Positions 1 through 7,490 of a stretch of 42,490 nt of DNA are shown piece after piece. How positions within the stretch are numbered: the stretch's first letter is position 1; each line of letters opens with the position of its first letter. A model generated the notes under the pieces. It did not search any database. It had not been told where the DNA came from and was given only the letters and a program-made list of their open reading frames with translations. The translations under genes were made by a program, and so were the position numbers. This DNA is from Conservatibacter flavescens (GTDB lineage: Bacteria > Pseudomonadota > Gammaproteobacteria > Enterobacterales > Pasteurellaceae): positions 1 to 42,490 of the forward strand of contig NZ_PHHA01000044.1 of NCBI RefSeq assembly GCF_002795425.1, written 5' to 3'.

Positions 1-20
1 TGACTGACTGACTGACTGAC
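1..20. repeat. (TGAC)5 tetranucleotide tract at window edge
   Basis: Five perfect TGAC units occupy the first 20 bases; more copies may lie outside. Read on the plus strand every frame meets TGA within the tract, whereas the minus strand (GTCA units) is open in all three frames. That is how slipped-strand phase-variation tracts in Haemophilus and relatives look near the 5' end of surface or DNA-modification genes. The gene itself is not in the window. Confidence 0.7.
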
Positions 21-43
21 CTTCCATGTTTTTGGTATTCCAT
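1..43 (-). CDS. Possible 5' end of a phase-variable gene (partial)
   Basis: On the minus strand an ATG at 43 opens MEYQKHGRSVSQSV and runs through the tetranucleotide tract off the window edge. A second ATG at 93 (MIPPIIILSINP...) enters the tract in another frame. The ATG-43 frame is also open upstream to about 132 without an ATG, so it could be the interior of a longer coding region. I do not recognise the product. An ATG followed by a few codons and then a tetranucleotide tract is the usual layout of contingency loci, but with only 43 bases available this is a suggestion. Confidence 0.25.
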   Translation of the reverse strand, partial: MEYQKHGRSVSQSV

Positions 44-175
44 AATATTGAAGCCACTGGGTTGATGGACAAAATGATAATGGGCGGTATCATAACCTAA
101 AAATGCGGTAAGCGTGAGACATTTATCAGGGAAATTCGTTATAATTTATGATATTTGTGGAAATATGGAAAGAAT

Positions 176-2188
176 ATGAAACTGAATTCTCAACAACAAC
201 ATGCCGTTGAATATGTCTCTGGGCCTTGTTTGGTTTTGGCTGGCGCAGGGTCGGGTAAAACTCGGGTGATTATTAATAAAATCGCGTACTTGGTAGAAAA
301 GTGCGGTTATTTACCGAAAAATATTGCTGCGGTTACGTTTACCAATAAAGCCGCTAGAGAGATGAAAGAACGGGTGGCACATTCCATTGGCAAAGCGCAA
401 AGTAAGGGATTGATTGTTTCCACATTTCATACTTTAGGCTTTGATATTATTAAACGAGAATATAAGCATTTAGGGTTTAAAAGTAATATCACATTATTTG
501 ATGAGCATGATCAACTGGCTTTATTGAAAGAATTAACGGCAGATTTGTTATCAGAAGATAAGGATTTGTTACGGGCATTGATTGGGACAATATCGAATTG
601 GAAAAACGATCTTATTATGCCTGAACAAGCTTTAGCGCAGGCGAGAGATGAGAGACAACGTACCTTTGCGCTATGTTATGGGCGTTATGCCGCACAAATT
701 CGCGCTTATAATGCTTTAGATTTTGATGATCTGATTATGCTACCAACACTGTTATTTAAACAGCATGCAGAAGTGCGGTCGAAATGGCAGGAGAAAATTC
801 GTTATTTGTTGGTCGATGAATATCAAGACACGAACACGAGCCAATATGAATTGATTAAATTGTTGGTGGGAGAACGTGAGCGTTTTACTGTGGTTGGTGA
901 TGATGATCAGTCCATTTACTCTTGGCGCGGGGCGCGTCCACAGAATATGATTCGCTTGCGTGATGATTTTCCTCGTTTACAAGTGATTAAATTAGAACAA
1001 AATTATCGTTCTACTCAGCGGATTTTACATTGTGCAAATATTCTGATTGATAATAATGAACATGTGTTTGATAAAAAATTGTTTTCCAATTTAGGTGAGG
1101 GCGAGAAGTTACATATTATTGAGGCGAAAAATGAAGATCATGAGGCTGAACGTGTCGTCGGAGAGCTGATCGCACACCGCTTTTCTCATAAAACAAAATA
1201 TAAGGATTATGCCATTTTATATCGCGGCAATCATCAATCCCGATTGCTAGAGAAAATGCTTATGCAAAACCGTATTCCCTATAAAATTTCAGGCGGTACA
1301 TCGTTTTTCTCTCGTGTGGAAATCAAAGACATGATGGCCTATTTGCGACTGGTCGTGAACCAAGATGATGACGCGGCATTTTTACGCATAGTGAACACAC
1401 CGAGACGAGAAATTGGCACGGCAACGTTGCAAAAATTAGGGGAGTTGGCGCAAGAAAAACAGGTGAGCTTATTTGAGGCCATTTTTGATTTTGAACTGAT
1501 TCAACGTTTAACACCGAGGGCTTATGAGGCCCTGCAAAAATTTGCTCGCTGGATTGTGGAATTAAGCGATGAGGCCTTACGCTCAGAGCCTGAAAACGCG
1601 GTGAAATCCATGTTAAATGGTGTGCAATACGAGGCATATTTGTATGAACATGCCAATAGTCCGAAAATCGCTGAAATGCAAACACGTAATGTGGCGACAT
1701 TGTTTGAGTGGGTGGCTGACATGCTCAAAGGTAATGAAGTTGATGAACCGATGAGTTTAAACCAAGTTGTCACTCGTTTGACCTTACGCGATATGTTGGA
1801 GCGCGGGGAGGAAGATGATGAAAGCGATCAGGTGCAATTAATGACCTTGCATGCTTCCAAAGGGCTAGAATTTCCCCATGTGTTTTTAATCGGTATGGAG
1901 GAAGGTATCTTGCCTCATCAAACCAGTATTGATGAAGACAATGTGGAGGAGGAGAGGCGGTTAGCCTATGTGGGGATCACTCGCGCGCAACAAACGTTGC
2001 GATTTACGTTATGTAAAGAACGCCGCCAATTCGGTGAATTATTACGTCCGGAACCTAGTCGTTTTTTATTGGAATTGCCGCCTGATGATTTACAATGGGA
2101 GCGCGACAAACCGCCCATGACCGAAGAACAAAAGCAACAAAAAGCCGCCAGTGGCTTAGCAGGCCTACGGGCGGCATTGAAAAAGTAG
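176..2188 (+). CDS. rep: ATP-dependent DNA helicase Rep (superfamily 1)
   Basis: A 670-residue 3'-5' DNA helicase of the UvrD/Rep family, which in E. coli helps replication forks move through bound proteins. Walker A is GAGSGKT with Lys28; motif II is [16 protein letters not shown] (motif III), QNYRST (motif IV), [11 protein letters not shown] (motif V) and VGITRAQ (motif VI) follow in family order. Length and sequence follow E. coli Rep (673 aa) almost throughout, ending in [12 protein letters not shown] and a short basic tail. The start is the ATG at 176, preceded by GGAAAGA; an in-frame TTG at 155 would add seven residues with no homology. It converges on arcB with only six bases between the stop codons. 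A TATAAT at 140-145 is a possible -10 with a poor -35. An uptake signal lies inside at 771-779. Confidence 0.97.
   Translation: MKLNSQQQHAVEYVSGPCLVLAGAGSGKTRVIINKIAYLVEKCGYLPKNIAAVTFTNKAAREMKERVAHSIGKAQSKGLIVSTFHTLGFDIIKREYKHLGFKSNITLFDEHDQLALLKELTADLLSEDKDLLRALIGTISNWKNDLIMPEQALAQARDERQRTFALCYGRYAAQIRAYNALDFDDLIMLPTLLFKQHAEVRSKWQEKIRYLLVDEYQDTNTSQYELIKLLVGERERFTVVGDDDQSIYSWRGARPQNMIRLRDDFPRLQVIKLEQNYRSTQRILHCANILIDNNEHVFDKKLFSNLGEGEKLHIIEAKNEDHEAERVVGELIAHRFSHKTKYKDYAILYRGNHQSRLLEKMLMQNRIPYKISGGTSFFSRVEIKDMMAYLRLVVNQDDDAAFLRIVNTPRREIGTATLQKLGELAQEKQVSLFEAIFDFELIQRLTPRAYEALQKFARWIVELSDEALRSEPENAVKSMLNGVQYEAYLYEHANSPKIAEMQTRNVATLFEWVADMLKGNEVDEPMSLNQVVTRLTLRDMLERGEEDDESDQVQLMTLHASKGLEFPHVFLIGMEEGILPHQTSIDEDNVEEERRLAYVGITRAQQTLRFTLCKERRQFGELLRPEPSRFLLELPPDDLQWERDKPPMTEEQKQQKAASGLAGLRAALKK
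771..779 (+). repeat. DNA uptake signal sequence (dispersed, about 25 copies)
   Basis: AAGTGCGGT is the 9-bp core of the Hin-type uptake signal used by naturally competent Pasteurellaceae. Besides this copy, exact cores on either strand start at 4623, 4659, 8053, 9172, 11981, 13781, 14045, 15562, 18018, 19102, 19683, 20509, 21173, 21189, 25976, 26716, 29376, 30453, 33136, 33172, 34273, 35590, 39679 and 41851. Many are followed by A/T runs, as in the extended consensus. The density places the genome in the Haemophilus influenzae/Pasteurella/Aggregatibacter signal group, not the Apl-type group. Confidence 0.95.
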
Positions 2189-2194
2189 GATAAA

Positions 2195-3199
2195 CTATTG
2201 TCCCAGTGTCGCGACCATAACGGCTTTGATGGTGTGCATGCGGTTTTCAGCTTCATCAAATACGATAGAGGCATCGGATTCAAAGACTTCGTCTGTGACT
2301 TCTAAGCCATTCATACCGTATTTTTCGGCCATCGCTTTACCTACACTGGTATTTTCATCGTGAAATGACGGCAGACAATGCATAAATTTCACTTTAGGAT
2401 TACCAGTGCGTTCAAGTAGGGCTTTATTTACTTGATAAGGCTTCATTAAATTAATGCGTTCTTCCCAAGCTGATTCAGGTTCGCCCATAGATACCCAAAT
2501 GTCAGTATAAAGGAAATCAACGTCTTTTACGCCTTCATCTACATTTTCTGTGCAAGTGATTTTTGCCCCCGTTTTTTTCGCGATTTCAGCGACTTCATCG
2601 AGTAATGTTTGTTCTGGCCAATAGGCTTTTGGCGCAACTAGACGTAGATCCAATCCCATCAGTGCAGCACCTTCTACAAAGGAATTTCCCATGTTATTGC
2701 GTGCATCACCTAAATAAGCCATTTTTATTTGATTAAGGCGCTTGCCTTCACTGTGTTCAAGCATGGTGAGGAAGTCTGCTAAAATTTGGGTTGGGTGAAA
2801 TTCATCGGTTAGACCGTTCCAAACAGGAACACCCGAATATTTTGCTAATGTTTCAACGAGTTCTTGTCCATAACCGCGATATTGAATACCATCATACATA
2901 CGACCTAGCACACGAGCGGTATCTTTCATGGACTCTTTGTGGCCGATTTGTGAGCCACTTGGTCCGATATAAGAGACATTTGCCCCTTGATCAAACGCAG
3001 CGACTTCAAACGCACAGCGTGTTCTGGTTGAGGTTTTTTCAAAAATTAAAGCGATATTTTTACCCTTTAAGCGGGGTTGTTCAGTACCAGTATATTTCGC
3101 TTTTTTGAGTTCTGCGGATAAATCGAGTAAGAATTGAAATTCTTGAGGGGTGAAGTCCATAAGACGTAAGAAATGGCGATTACGAAGATTGACTGGCAT
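2195..3199 (-). CDS. arcB: Ornithine carbamoyltransferase
   Basis: A 334-residue cytosolic enzyme interconverting ornithine plus carbamoyl phosphate with citrulline plus phosphate. Visible family signatures are [20 protein letters not shown] (carbamoyl phosphate site STRTR), [25 protein letters not shown] and the ornithine loop [10 protein letters not shown]. Length is as expected. AAGGAG at 3209-3214 sets the ATG. It follows speF and potE in the same direction and, from memory, the Haemophilus protein annotated ArcB is its closest look-alike. No arginine deiminase (arcA) or carbamate kinase (arcC) gene is beside it, so anabolic (argF-like) and catabolic (arcB-like) roles cannot be separated here. 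The potE terminator lies upstream, so it probably has its own promoter (-10 at 3236-3241). Confidence 0.93.
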   Translation of the reverse strand: MPVNLRNRHFLRLMDFTPQEFQFLLDLSAELKKAKYTGTEQPRLKGKNIALIFEKTSTRTRCAFEVAAFDQGANVSYIGPSGSQIGHKESMKDTARVLGRMYDGIQYRGYGQELVETLAKYSGVPVWNGLTDEFHPTQILADFLTMLEHSEGKRLNQIKMAYLGDARNNMGNSFVEGAALMGLDLRLVAPKAYWPEQTLLDEVAEIAKKTGAKITCTENVDEGVKDVDFLYTDIWVSMGEPESAWEERINLMKPYQVNKALLERTGNPKVKFMHCLPSFHDENTSVGKAMAEKYGMNGLEVTDEVFESDASIVFDEAENRMHTIKAVMVATLGQ

Positions 3200-3235
3200 G
3201 ATAGTTTTCTCCTTAGATATGGTGAGTGTAAATTA

Positions 3236-3241
3236 ATTATA
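3236..3241 (-). promoter_or_regulatory. Putative -10 element for arcB
   Basis: A perfect TATAAT on the minus strand, about 37 bases upstream of the arcB start codon. The matching -35 would fall in the T-run that trails the potE terminator and is poor. Promoter and terminator therefore appear to overlap, giving arcB either its own start or leaky read-through. Confidence 0.45.
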
Positions 3242-3252
3242 CTCGCTTGGCT

Positions 3253-3287
3253 AAAAAAAACTATCCCTTCAGAGACGAAGGGATAGT
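3253..3287 (-). terminator. Rho-independent terminator after potE
   Basis: An 11-bp perfect stem, ACTATCCCTTC at 3260-3270 with GAAGGGATAGT at 3277-3287, has a six-base loop. On the minus strand it is followed by eight T residues (3253-3260). It begins seven bases past the potE stop codon and ends the speF-potE message. Confidence 0.9.
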
Positions 3288-3293
3288 TGTGCG

Positions 3294-4610
3294 TTATGAT
3301 ATTTTTTGATGAATATCGAAACGATCTGATACAAAACCATATAATGTCCAGCCGATAAAGGTGGCAATGGCGCCATATGTCATTGCTTGTTCTCCCGCAG
3401 CATAAAGCGCATAGATGCTGTATAAGGAGCCAATAAAGGCGACAATGGTGGTCAATTTAGCTTTTGAGGCCGGCACATGTTCCGCTTTTTGTAATACGGC
3501 TAATGCTGCCATCGAAAGCAAATATGGAATAATATTAGTCACGACAGCTAAATCCACTAAGACATTAAATTGTTTGTTTAATGAAGGACTAATGGTCATC
3601 AACGAAAGTAGGGTTTGAATGGCGGTAATGGTAATCATACCTACTACAGGCGCATCTTTGCTGGTGACTTTTTTAAAGAATGCTGGGAAATAGCCTTCAT
3701 CTGCAGAAGATTTGAATACTTGCGCAATGGTAAATTGCCAACCCAGTAAAGAACCAAAACAAGATAATACCATTAACCCCATAACGATTTTGCCCGTAGT
3801 TTCATCAAACATATGCGCAAAGGCTAAACCAAATGGGGCGGTAGAATTCGCTAATTCTAAATTAGGTACAATGCCCGCGATGACATTGGTTGAAATAATG
3901 TAAATCACAGCTGCCCCAATTGTTCCGCCTAAAACCGCAATAGGGACATTTTTTTCTGGGTTTTCGACCACATCAGTATTGGCACAAGCAGATTCCAAAC
4001 CGAGAAATGCCCACAAAGTCATGGAAATGGAAACACCAATCGCTTCAAATGTGGGCACGTTGTGAGGGTTCCAAGAACGTACATACAGTTCGCCATCAAA
4101 CCAATACCACCCAATGAAACATAAGCCGACTACGGGAATAATAACGCCCCATATAGTAAAGGAACTGATATTGCCGGTAATGCGAGCGCCACCGAAGTTT
4201 AATACTGTGGCAAGCCAGAGGGTAAAGATAGTCCACATGGCAATGGAAATAGGCGAAAGTGTGATTCCCATTAATTCTGAACCATAACCTACTGCAGAGA
4301 TTGCGATAGCGGTGTTGGCAATAATTAAGGAAACCCCATAAGTGTAATTTGCCATAAAGTTTCCGGCTTTACCGAAAGAATATTCCGCATATCCTCCCAT
4401 GCCGCCTGACTTACGGCTAAACATTCCACATTGTGCAAAAGCATAAGCCAGGGCAGTTGAGCCAACGGCTGTGACGAGCCAAGACACAATAGAGATTGTT
4501 CCTATTTCAGCTAATTTTGTTGGCAACATGATGATACCGGAACCCATCATATTTACCATCGTTAAAATGGTCAGCTGAACGACACCAATTTTATTACTTT
4601 TCGTACTCAT
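3294..4610 (-). CDS. potE: Putrescine-ornithine antiporter PotE
   Basis: A 438-residue inner-membrane transporter of the APC amino acid/polyamine family that imports ornithine in exchange for putrescine made by SpeF. The N-terminal segment has the family's unwound-helix motif GSGIIMLP, followed by GGMGGYAEYSFGKAGN and about twelve hydrophobic helices; length matches E. coli PotE (439 aa). GGAG at 4619-4622 places the ATG and abuts a composite uptake-signal palindrome that separates it from speF. With SpeF it forms the usual ornithine-dependent acid-resistance and putrescine export unit: decarboxylation consumes a proton and the exchange exports it. A strong terminator follows. Confidence 0.95.
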   Translation of the reverse strand: MSTKSNKIGVVQLTILTMVNMMGSGIIMLPTKLAEIGTISIVSWLVTAVGSTALAYAFAQCGMFSRKSGGMGGYAEYSFGKAGNFMANYTYGVSLIIANTAIAISAVGYGSELMGITLSPISIAMWTIFTLWLATVLNFGGARITGNISSFTIWGVIIPVVGLCFIGWYWFDGELYVRSWNPHNVPTFEAIGVSISMTLWAFLGLESACANTDVVENPEKNVPIAVLGGTIGAAVIYIISTNVIAGIVPNLELANSTAPFGLAFAHMFDETTGKIVMGLMVLSCFGSLLGWQFTIAQVFKSSADEGYFPAFFKKVTSKDAPVVGMITITAIQTLLSLMTISPSLNKQFNVLVDLAVVTNIIPYLLSMAALAVLQKAEHVPASKAKLTTIVAFIGSLYSIYALYAAGEQAMTYGAIATFIGWTLYGFVSDRFDIHQKIS

Positions 4611-4622
4611 AATTTTGTCTCC

Positions 4623-4667
4623 AAGTGCGGTTGTTTTGCGAAAACTTTTTTAAAACCTACCGCACTT
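4623..4667. repeat. Composite uptake-signal palindrome, copy 1 (speF/potE gap)
   Basis: AAGTGCGGT (4623-4631) and ACCGCACTT (4659-4667) are separated by exactly 27 bases with a central AAAACTTTTT. In the speF-potE transcript this can fold into a 9-bp stem, with inner GTTTT/AAAAC pairing. It ends right at the potE ribosome binding site and has no T-run on the transcribed side, so it may tune potE expression and is not a classic terminator. The same architecture recurs at 33136-33180 and 34237-34281. Confidence 0.8.
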
Positions 4668-4676
4668 TTGTTGTAA

Positions 4677-6839
4677 TTAGTATTCAGTCAATACATAGCC
4701 ATAAGCGCGTGTGCGTCCATCAGGATCATGTTGTAAATAGACCCCTTGAATTTCAGGTGCAAAACCTGGTAGCAAGTTAATCCCTTCTTCTAGTGCGAGG
4801 AAGTATTGTTGGGCTGTGCTACTCCATTTTTCACCGGGTACGACACAAAGCACGCCTGGAGGGTATGGCAAGGCGCCTTCCGCTGCGATACGCCCAACAA
4901 TGTCAGTTAATGGCACGAGTTCCACTTTGTTGCGAATAAGTTGAATATTCGCTTCATGTGGATTCATGGCATAAGTTGGGAATGTTTCACGACGGAAGAG
5001 CGCGCGCTGTAATTGTTTGACATTACGGCTTACATAGAGATCGTGCATCTCTTGACACAATTGACGAATAGTATAACCACGATAACGTTCAGCATTATTT
5101 TCGTAAACTGTTGGTAATACGTCTTTTAATAAGGAGTTTTGTTTGATATGCTTCTCAAATAATGCGATTTGGGCGACTAAGGTTTGCATTTTTGTTAAGG
5201 TTTCAGCAGGCGTTAACAAAAATAAGATGGAGTTCAAATCGCATTTTTCTGGAATAATACCGTTTTCGCGTAAATAATTGGCTAAGATAGTTGCAGGCAC
5301 GCCAAATGATTCATATTCACCGGTTTCAATATTAATACCTGGTGTTGTGAGTAAGAATTTACATGGATCAACAAAATATTGATCTTCTGCGTATCCTTCA
5401 AATTGATGCCATTTATCTTGAGCATGGAATTTAAAAAATTCTAAATTATTGGCGATTTCATCGGTGTCATAGTCTTGCCACTTTTTACCATTTACCTGAG
5501 TTGGGATAAACGGTTTGATGAGTTCACAAGAATTTAAAACGATTTTCCGTGCTTCGACACCAATTTTTACGCAGTCTTGCCATAACCGGCGACCCGCGGC
5601 ACTGCCTTGAATTTTGGCATTGACATCTAGGGTAGCGAACATTGGGTAAAATGGACTGGTTGAGGCGTGTAGCATGAACGCGTTATTAAAGCGTTTATGG
5701 TTACAATATCTTTCTTGTCCTTTGATATGTTTATCTTTTTTATGAATTTGTGAGGCTTGTGAGAAACCGGCTTGTTGTTTGTGCACCGATTGGGTCACAA
5801 TAATACCAGGATCGTTTTCATTTAATTCCAATAATAATGGTGTGCAGTCTTTCATCATTGGAATAAATTGCTCATAGCCTACCCAAGCAGAATCAAATAA
5901 GATATAGTCACAAAGATGACCAATTTTATCCACTACTTGACGAGCATTGTAAATGGTACCGTCATAGGTCCCTAATTGAATCACCGCTAAACGAAACGGA
6001 CGAGCTAAATTTAATTTATCAGGAGCGGTTTCTTTGATGAGCCCTTTTAAATAATCTTCGTCGAAACAGTGGCTATCAATACCACCAATAAAACCGAATG
6101 GATTACGTGCGGTTTCGAGGTAAATTGGCGTCGCACCAGCTTGAATCAATGCGCCATGATGGATTGATTTATGGTTATTACGGTCAAAGAGTACTAAATC
6201 ACCTGGGGCAAGTAATGCATTAGTGACGACTTTATTGGCTGAGGATGTGCCGTTGAGTACAAAATATGTTTTATCTGCATTGAACACTTGAGCTGCATGT
6301 TTTTGTGCATCGCAAGCGGCGCCTTCATGAATTAATAAATCACCAAGTTTTACGTCGGCATTACAGATATCGGAACGGAAAATATTTTCTCCATAAAAAT
6401 CATATAAAAAACGCCCCGCAGGATGTTTGCGAAAATATTGACCACCTTGATGTCCTGGACAATCAAATGCCGAATTACCCATTTCCACATACTCACTTAG
6501 CATTTTAAAAAATGGTGGTAGTAGCTTTTCTTCATAAAGATGTGCAGCGGTCTCAATTTGGCGACTATATAAAGTAAGATCGTAATTATTGAGATCTTGA
6601 ATATGATAAATTTGATCGAAATAGGTTTGATCGAGTTTATCGCCTTCACTGAGTACAACAAATATAGGGAGGTTAAACTCAGTTTGTTTAATGGAAGCAA
6701 TATGCTCTTGAATTTCAACTGAGCTTAATACTACCGCTGCGACATCGGTGAAATCAGTCTCATGAATAGAGACTAATTCTCGATGAGATGTGAAGTATTT
6801 TTTCACGAGTGGACTATATGCTATTTTTAAATTTCGCAT
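4677..6839 (-). CDS. speF: Ornithine decarboxylase, inducible type
   Basis: A 720-residue fold-type I PLP enzyme converting ornithine to putrescine and CO2. The N-terminal wing domain (about 1-105) precedes the PLP domain, which shows DCPGHQGGQYFRKHPAG, NGTSSANK, DRNNHKSIHHG, FDSAWVGYEQF and the cofactor-binding lysine in QSVHKQQAGFSQ. The C-terminal domain has PYPPGVLCVVPGEKW. Length lies between E. coli SpeC (711) and SpeF (732). Assignment to SpeF rests on the adjacent potE gene and on the SpeFL-like leader 217 bases upstream. AAGGAG at 6846-6851 fixes the ATG. Expression is probably induced by ornithine and low pH through the leader peptide. Confidence 0.95.
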   Translation of the reverse strand: MRNLKIAYSPLVKKYFTSHRELVSIHETDFTDVAAVVLSSVEIQEHIASIKQTEFNLPIFVVLSEGDKLDQTYFDQIYHIQDLNNYDLTLYSRQIETAAHLYEEKLLPPFFKMLSEYVEMGNSAFDCPGHQGGQYFRKHPAGRFLYDFYGENIFRSDICNADVKLGDLLIHEGAACDAQKHAAQVFNADKTYFVLNGTSSANKVVTNALLAPGDLVLFDRNNHKSIHHGALIQAGATPIYLETARNPFGFIGGIDSHCFDEDYLKGLIKETAPDKLNLARPFRLAVIQLGTYDGTIYNARQVVDKIGHLCDYILFDSAWVGYEQFIPMMKDCTPLLLELNENDPGIIVTQSVHKQQAGFSQASQIHKKDKHIKGQERYCNHKRFNNAFMLHASTSPFYPMFATLDVNAKIQGSAAGRRLWQDCVKIGVEARKIVLNSCELIKPFIPTQVNGKKWQDYDTDEIANNLEFFKFHAQDKWHQFEGYAEDQYFVDPCKFLLTTPGINIETGEYESFGVPATILANYLRENGIIPEKCDLNSILFLLTPAETLTKMQTLVAQIALFEKHIKQNSLLKDVLPTVYENNAERYRGYTIRQLCQEMHDLYVSRNVKQLQRALFRRETFPTYAMNPHEANIQLIRNKVELVPLTDIVGRIAAEGALPYPPGVLCVVPGEKWSSTAQQYFLALEEGINLLPGFAPEIQGVYLQHDPDGRTRAYGYVLTEY

Positions 6840-7047
6840 AATATTCTCCTTGATTTTAAATAAAGATAATTCACGCCATTATTTATAAGTAATAGCGTAC
6901 GAATATAAATAATAAAAACGACTCTGTTATTTATCACTTAAACAGAAAGATGTTTATTTATTATTTATTTGGAATAGCTAAATAAAATTATTTTTCAATA
7001 TAAAATATAATGAAATAAATAAAATTCATTTAGCAGGGGTTTGAAAG

Positions 7048-7070
7048 CACAGGCTTTAAATAAAGCTGTG
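7048..7070 (-). promoter_or_regulatory. Hairpin spanning the speFL stop codon
   Basis: On the minus strand CACAGCTTTA and TAAAGC-CTGTG form a stem of about ten pairs with one bulged C and a two-base loop, and the speFL stop codon lies inside it. A ribosome paused near the end of speFL would hold this hairpin open. From 6852 to 7047 the rest of the speF leader is very AT-rich and holds no other gene I can support. Confidence 0.5.
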
Positions 7071-7217
7071 GAACGGCGAGATTCTAGAGCCAAAGATAGA
7101 GTAAGAAAAGCACGAGCGATGGGAAGGCATCATAATATGTCTTGTTCTGCGAATATGAGCCATAAGAGAACGACCTTTAGTAGGATTATATTCTCTGTGA
7201 ATATCTGATATCAACAT
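7056..7217 (-). CDS. speFL: SpeFL-type ornithine-sensing leader peptide
   Basis: A 53-residue ORF upstream of speF. Residues 19-45, starting MAHIRRTRHIMMPSHR, align without gaps to the last 27 residues of the E. coli leader peptide SpeFL (MPHIRRTTHIMKFAHR...), with about 14 identities including HIRRT, HIM, HR, two Phe and the final Arg. In E. coli, ornithine bound by the nascent peptide stalls the ribosome and prevents Rho termination before speF. AGGAG at 7224-7228, six bases from the ATG, supports translation from 7217; an internal ATG at M19 matches the E. coli Met8 position. It differs from E. coli by an 11-residue longer N-terminus and an eight-residue C-terminal extension (ISPFHSFI). 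The role is inferred from homology and position. Confidence 0.85.
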   Translation of the reverse strand: MLISDIHREYNPTKGRSLMAHIRRTRHIMMPSHRSCFSYSIFGSRISPFHSFI

Positions 7218-7272
7218 AAGATTCTCCTAGTTTTATTTAAAACCGCCTTATATTTTATTTAAATTCAGATAG

Positions 7273-7300
7273 AGTTTAGTTTTATTATTTTAAAAGTCAA
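7273..7300 (-). promoter_or_regulatory. Candidate promoter of speFL-speF-potE
   Basis: On the minus strand TTGACT (7295-7300) and TAAACT (7273-7278) are 16 bases apart, about 50 bases upstream of the speFL start. The stretch 7230-7449 is otherwise extremely AT-rich and non-coding on both strands; other AT-rich hexamers could serve instead. Confidence 0.4.
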
Positions 7301-7449
7301 CTTATTTAATCATATTTTTTATATTGTTTTATTTAAAGTAAAATAATATATTTTAGAAATGTTAACCCTGTTATTGAATATATTTAAATGTATTATTATT
7401 TGAAATAGTATGTGATAGATATATTACGCAAATGTGAGATGAAATGTTA

Positions 7450-7481
7450 AAAGTAAATGGGATATAAATCCCATTTACTTT
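7450..7481 (-). terminator. Terminator after carB
   Basis: A 14-bp perfect stem, 7450-7463 with 7468-7481 (arms AAAGTAAATGGGAT and ATCCCATTTACTTT), has a four-base loop and starts ten bases past the carB stop. The trailing T-run on the minus strand is short (TTTTAACATTT), so it may be only moderately efficient. Confidence 0.75.
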
Positions 7482-7490
7482 GGTGATTAA

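Noticed and set aside
155-175. TTG start adding seven residues to Rep
   Set aside because: The ATG at 176 has a ribosome binding site and gives the family's N-terminus MKLNxxQQxAVE.
1323-1700. Open reading frame antisense to rep
   Set aside because: No ribosome binding site and no recognisable protein; it is a shadow of the strongly conserved helicase frame.
6497-6718. Ile-rich ORF overlapping speF on the same strand
   Set aside because: Low-complexity AT-driven shadow in another frame of a conserved enzyme.
7218-7449. Extra small genes in the AT-rich stretch upstream of speFL
   Set aside because: Stops are frequent in all frames and no ribosome binding site with an ORF of meaningful length was found.
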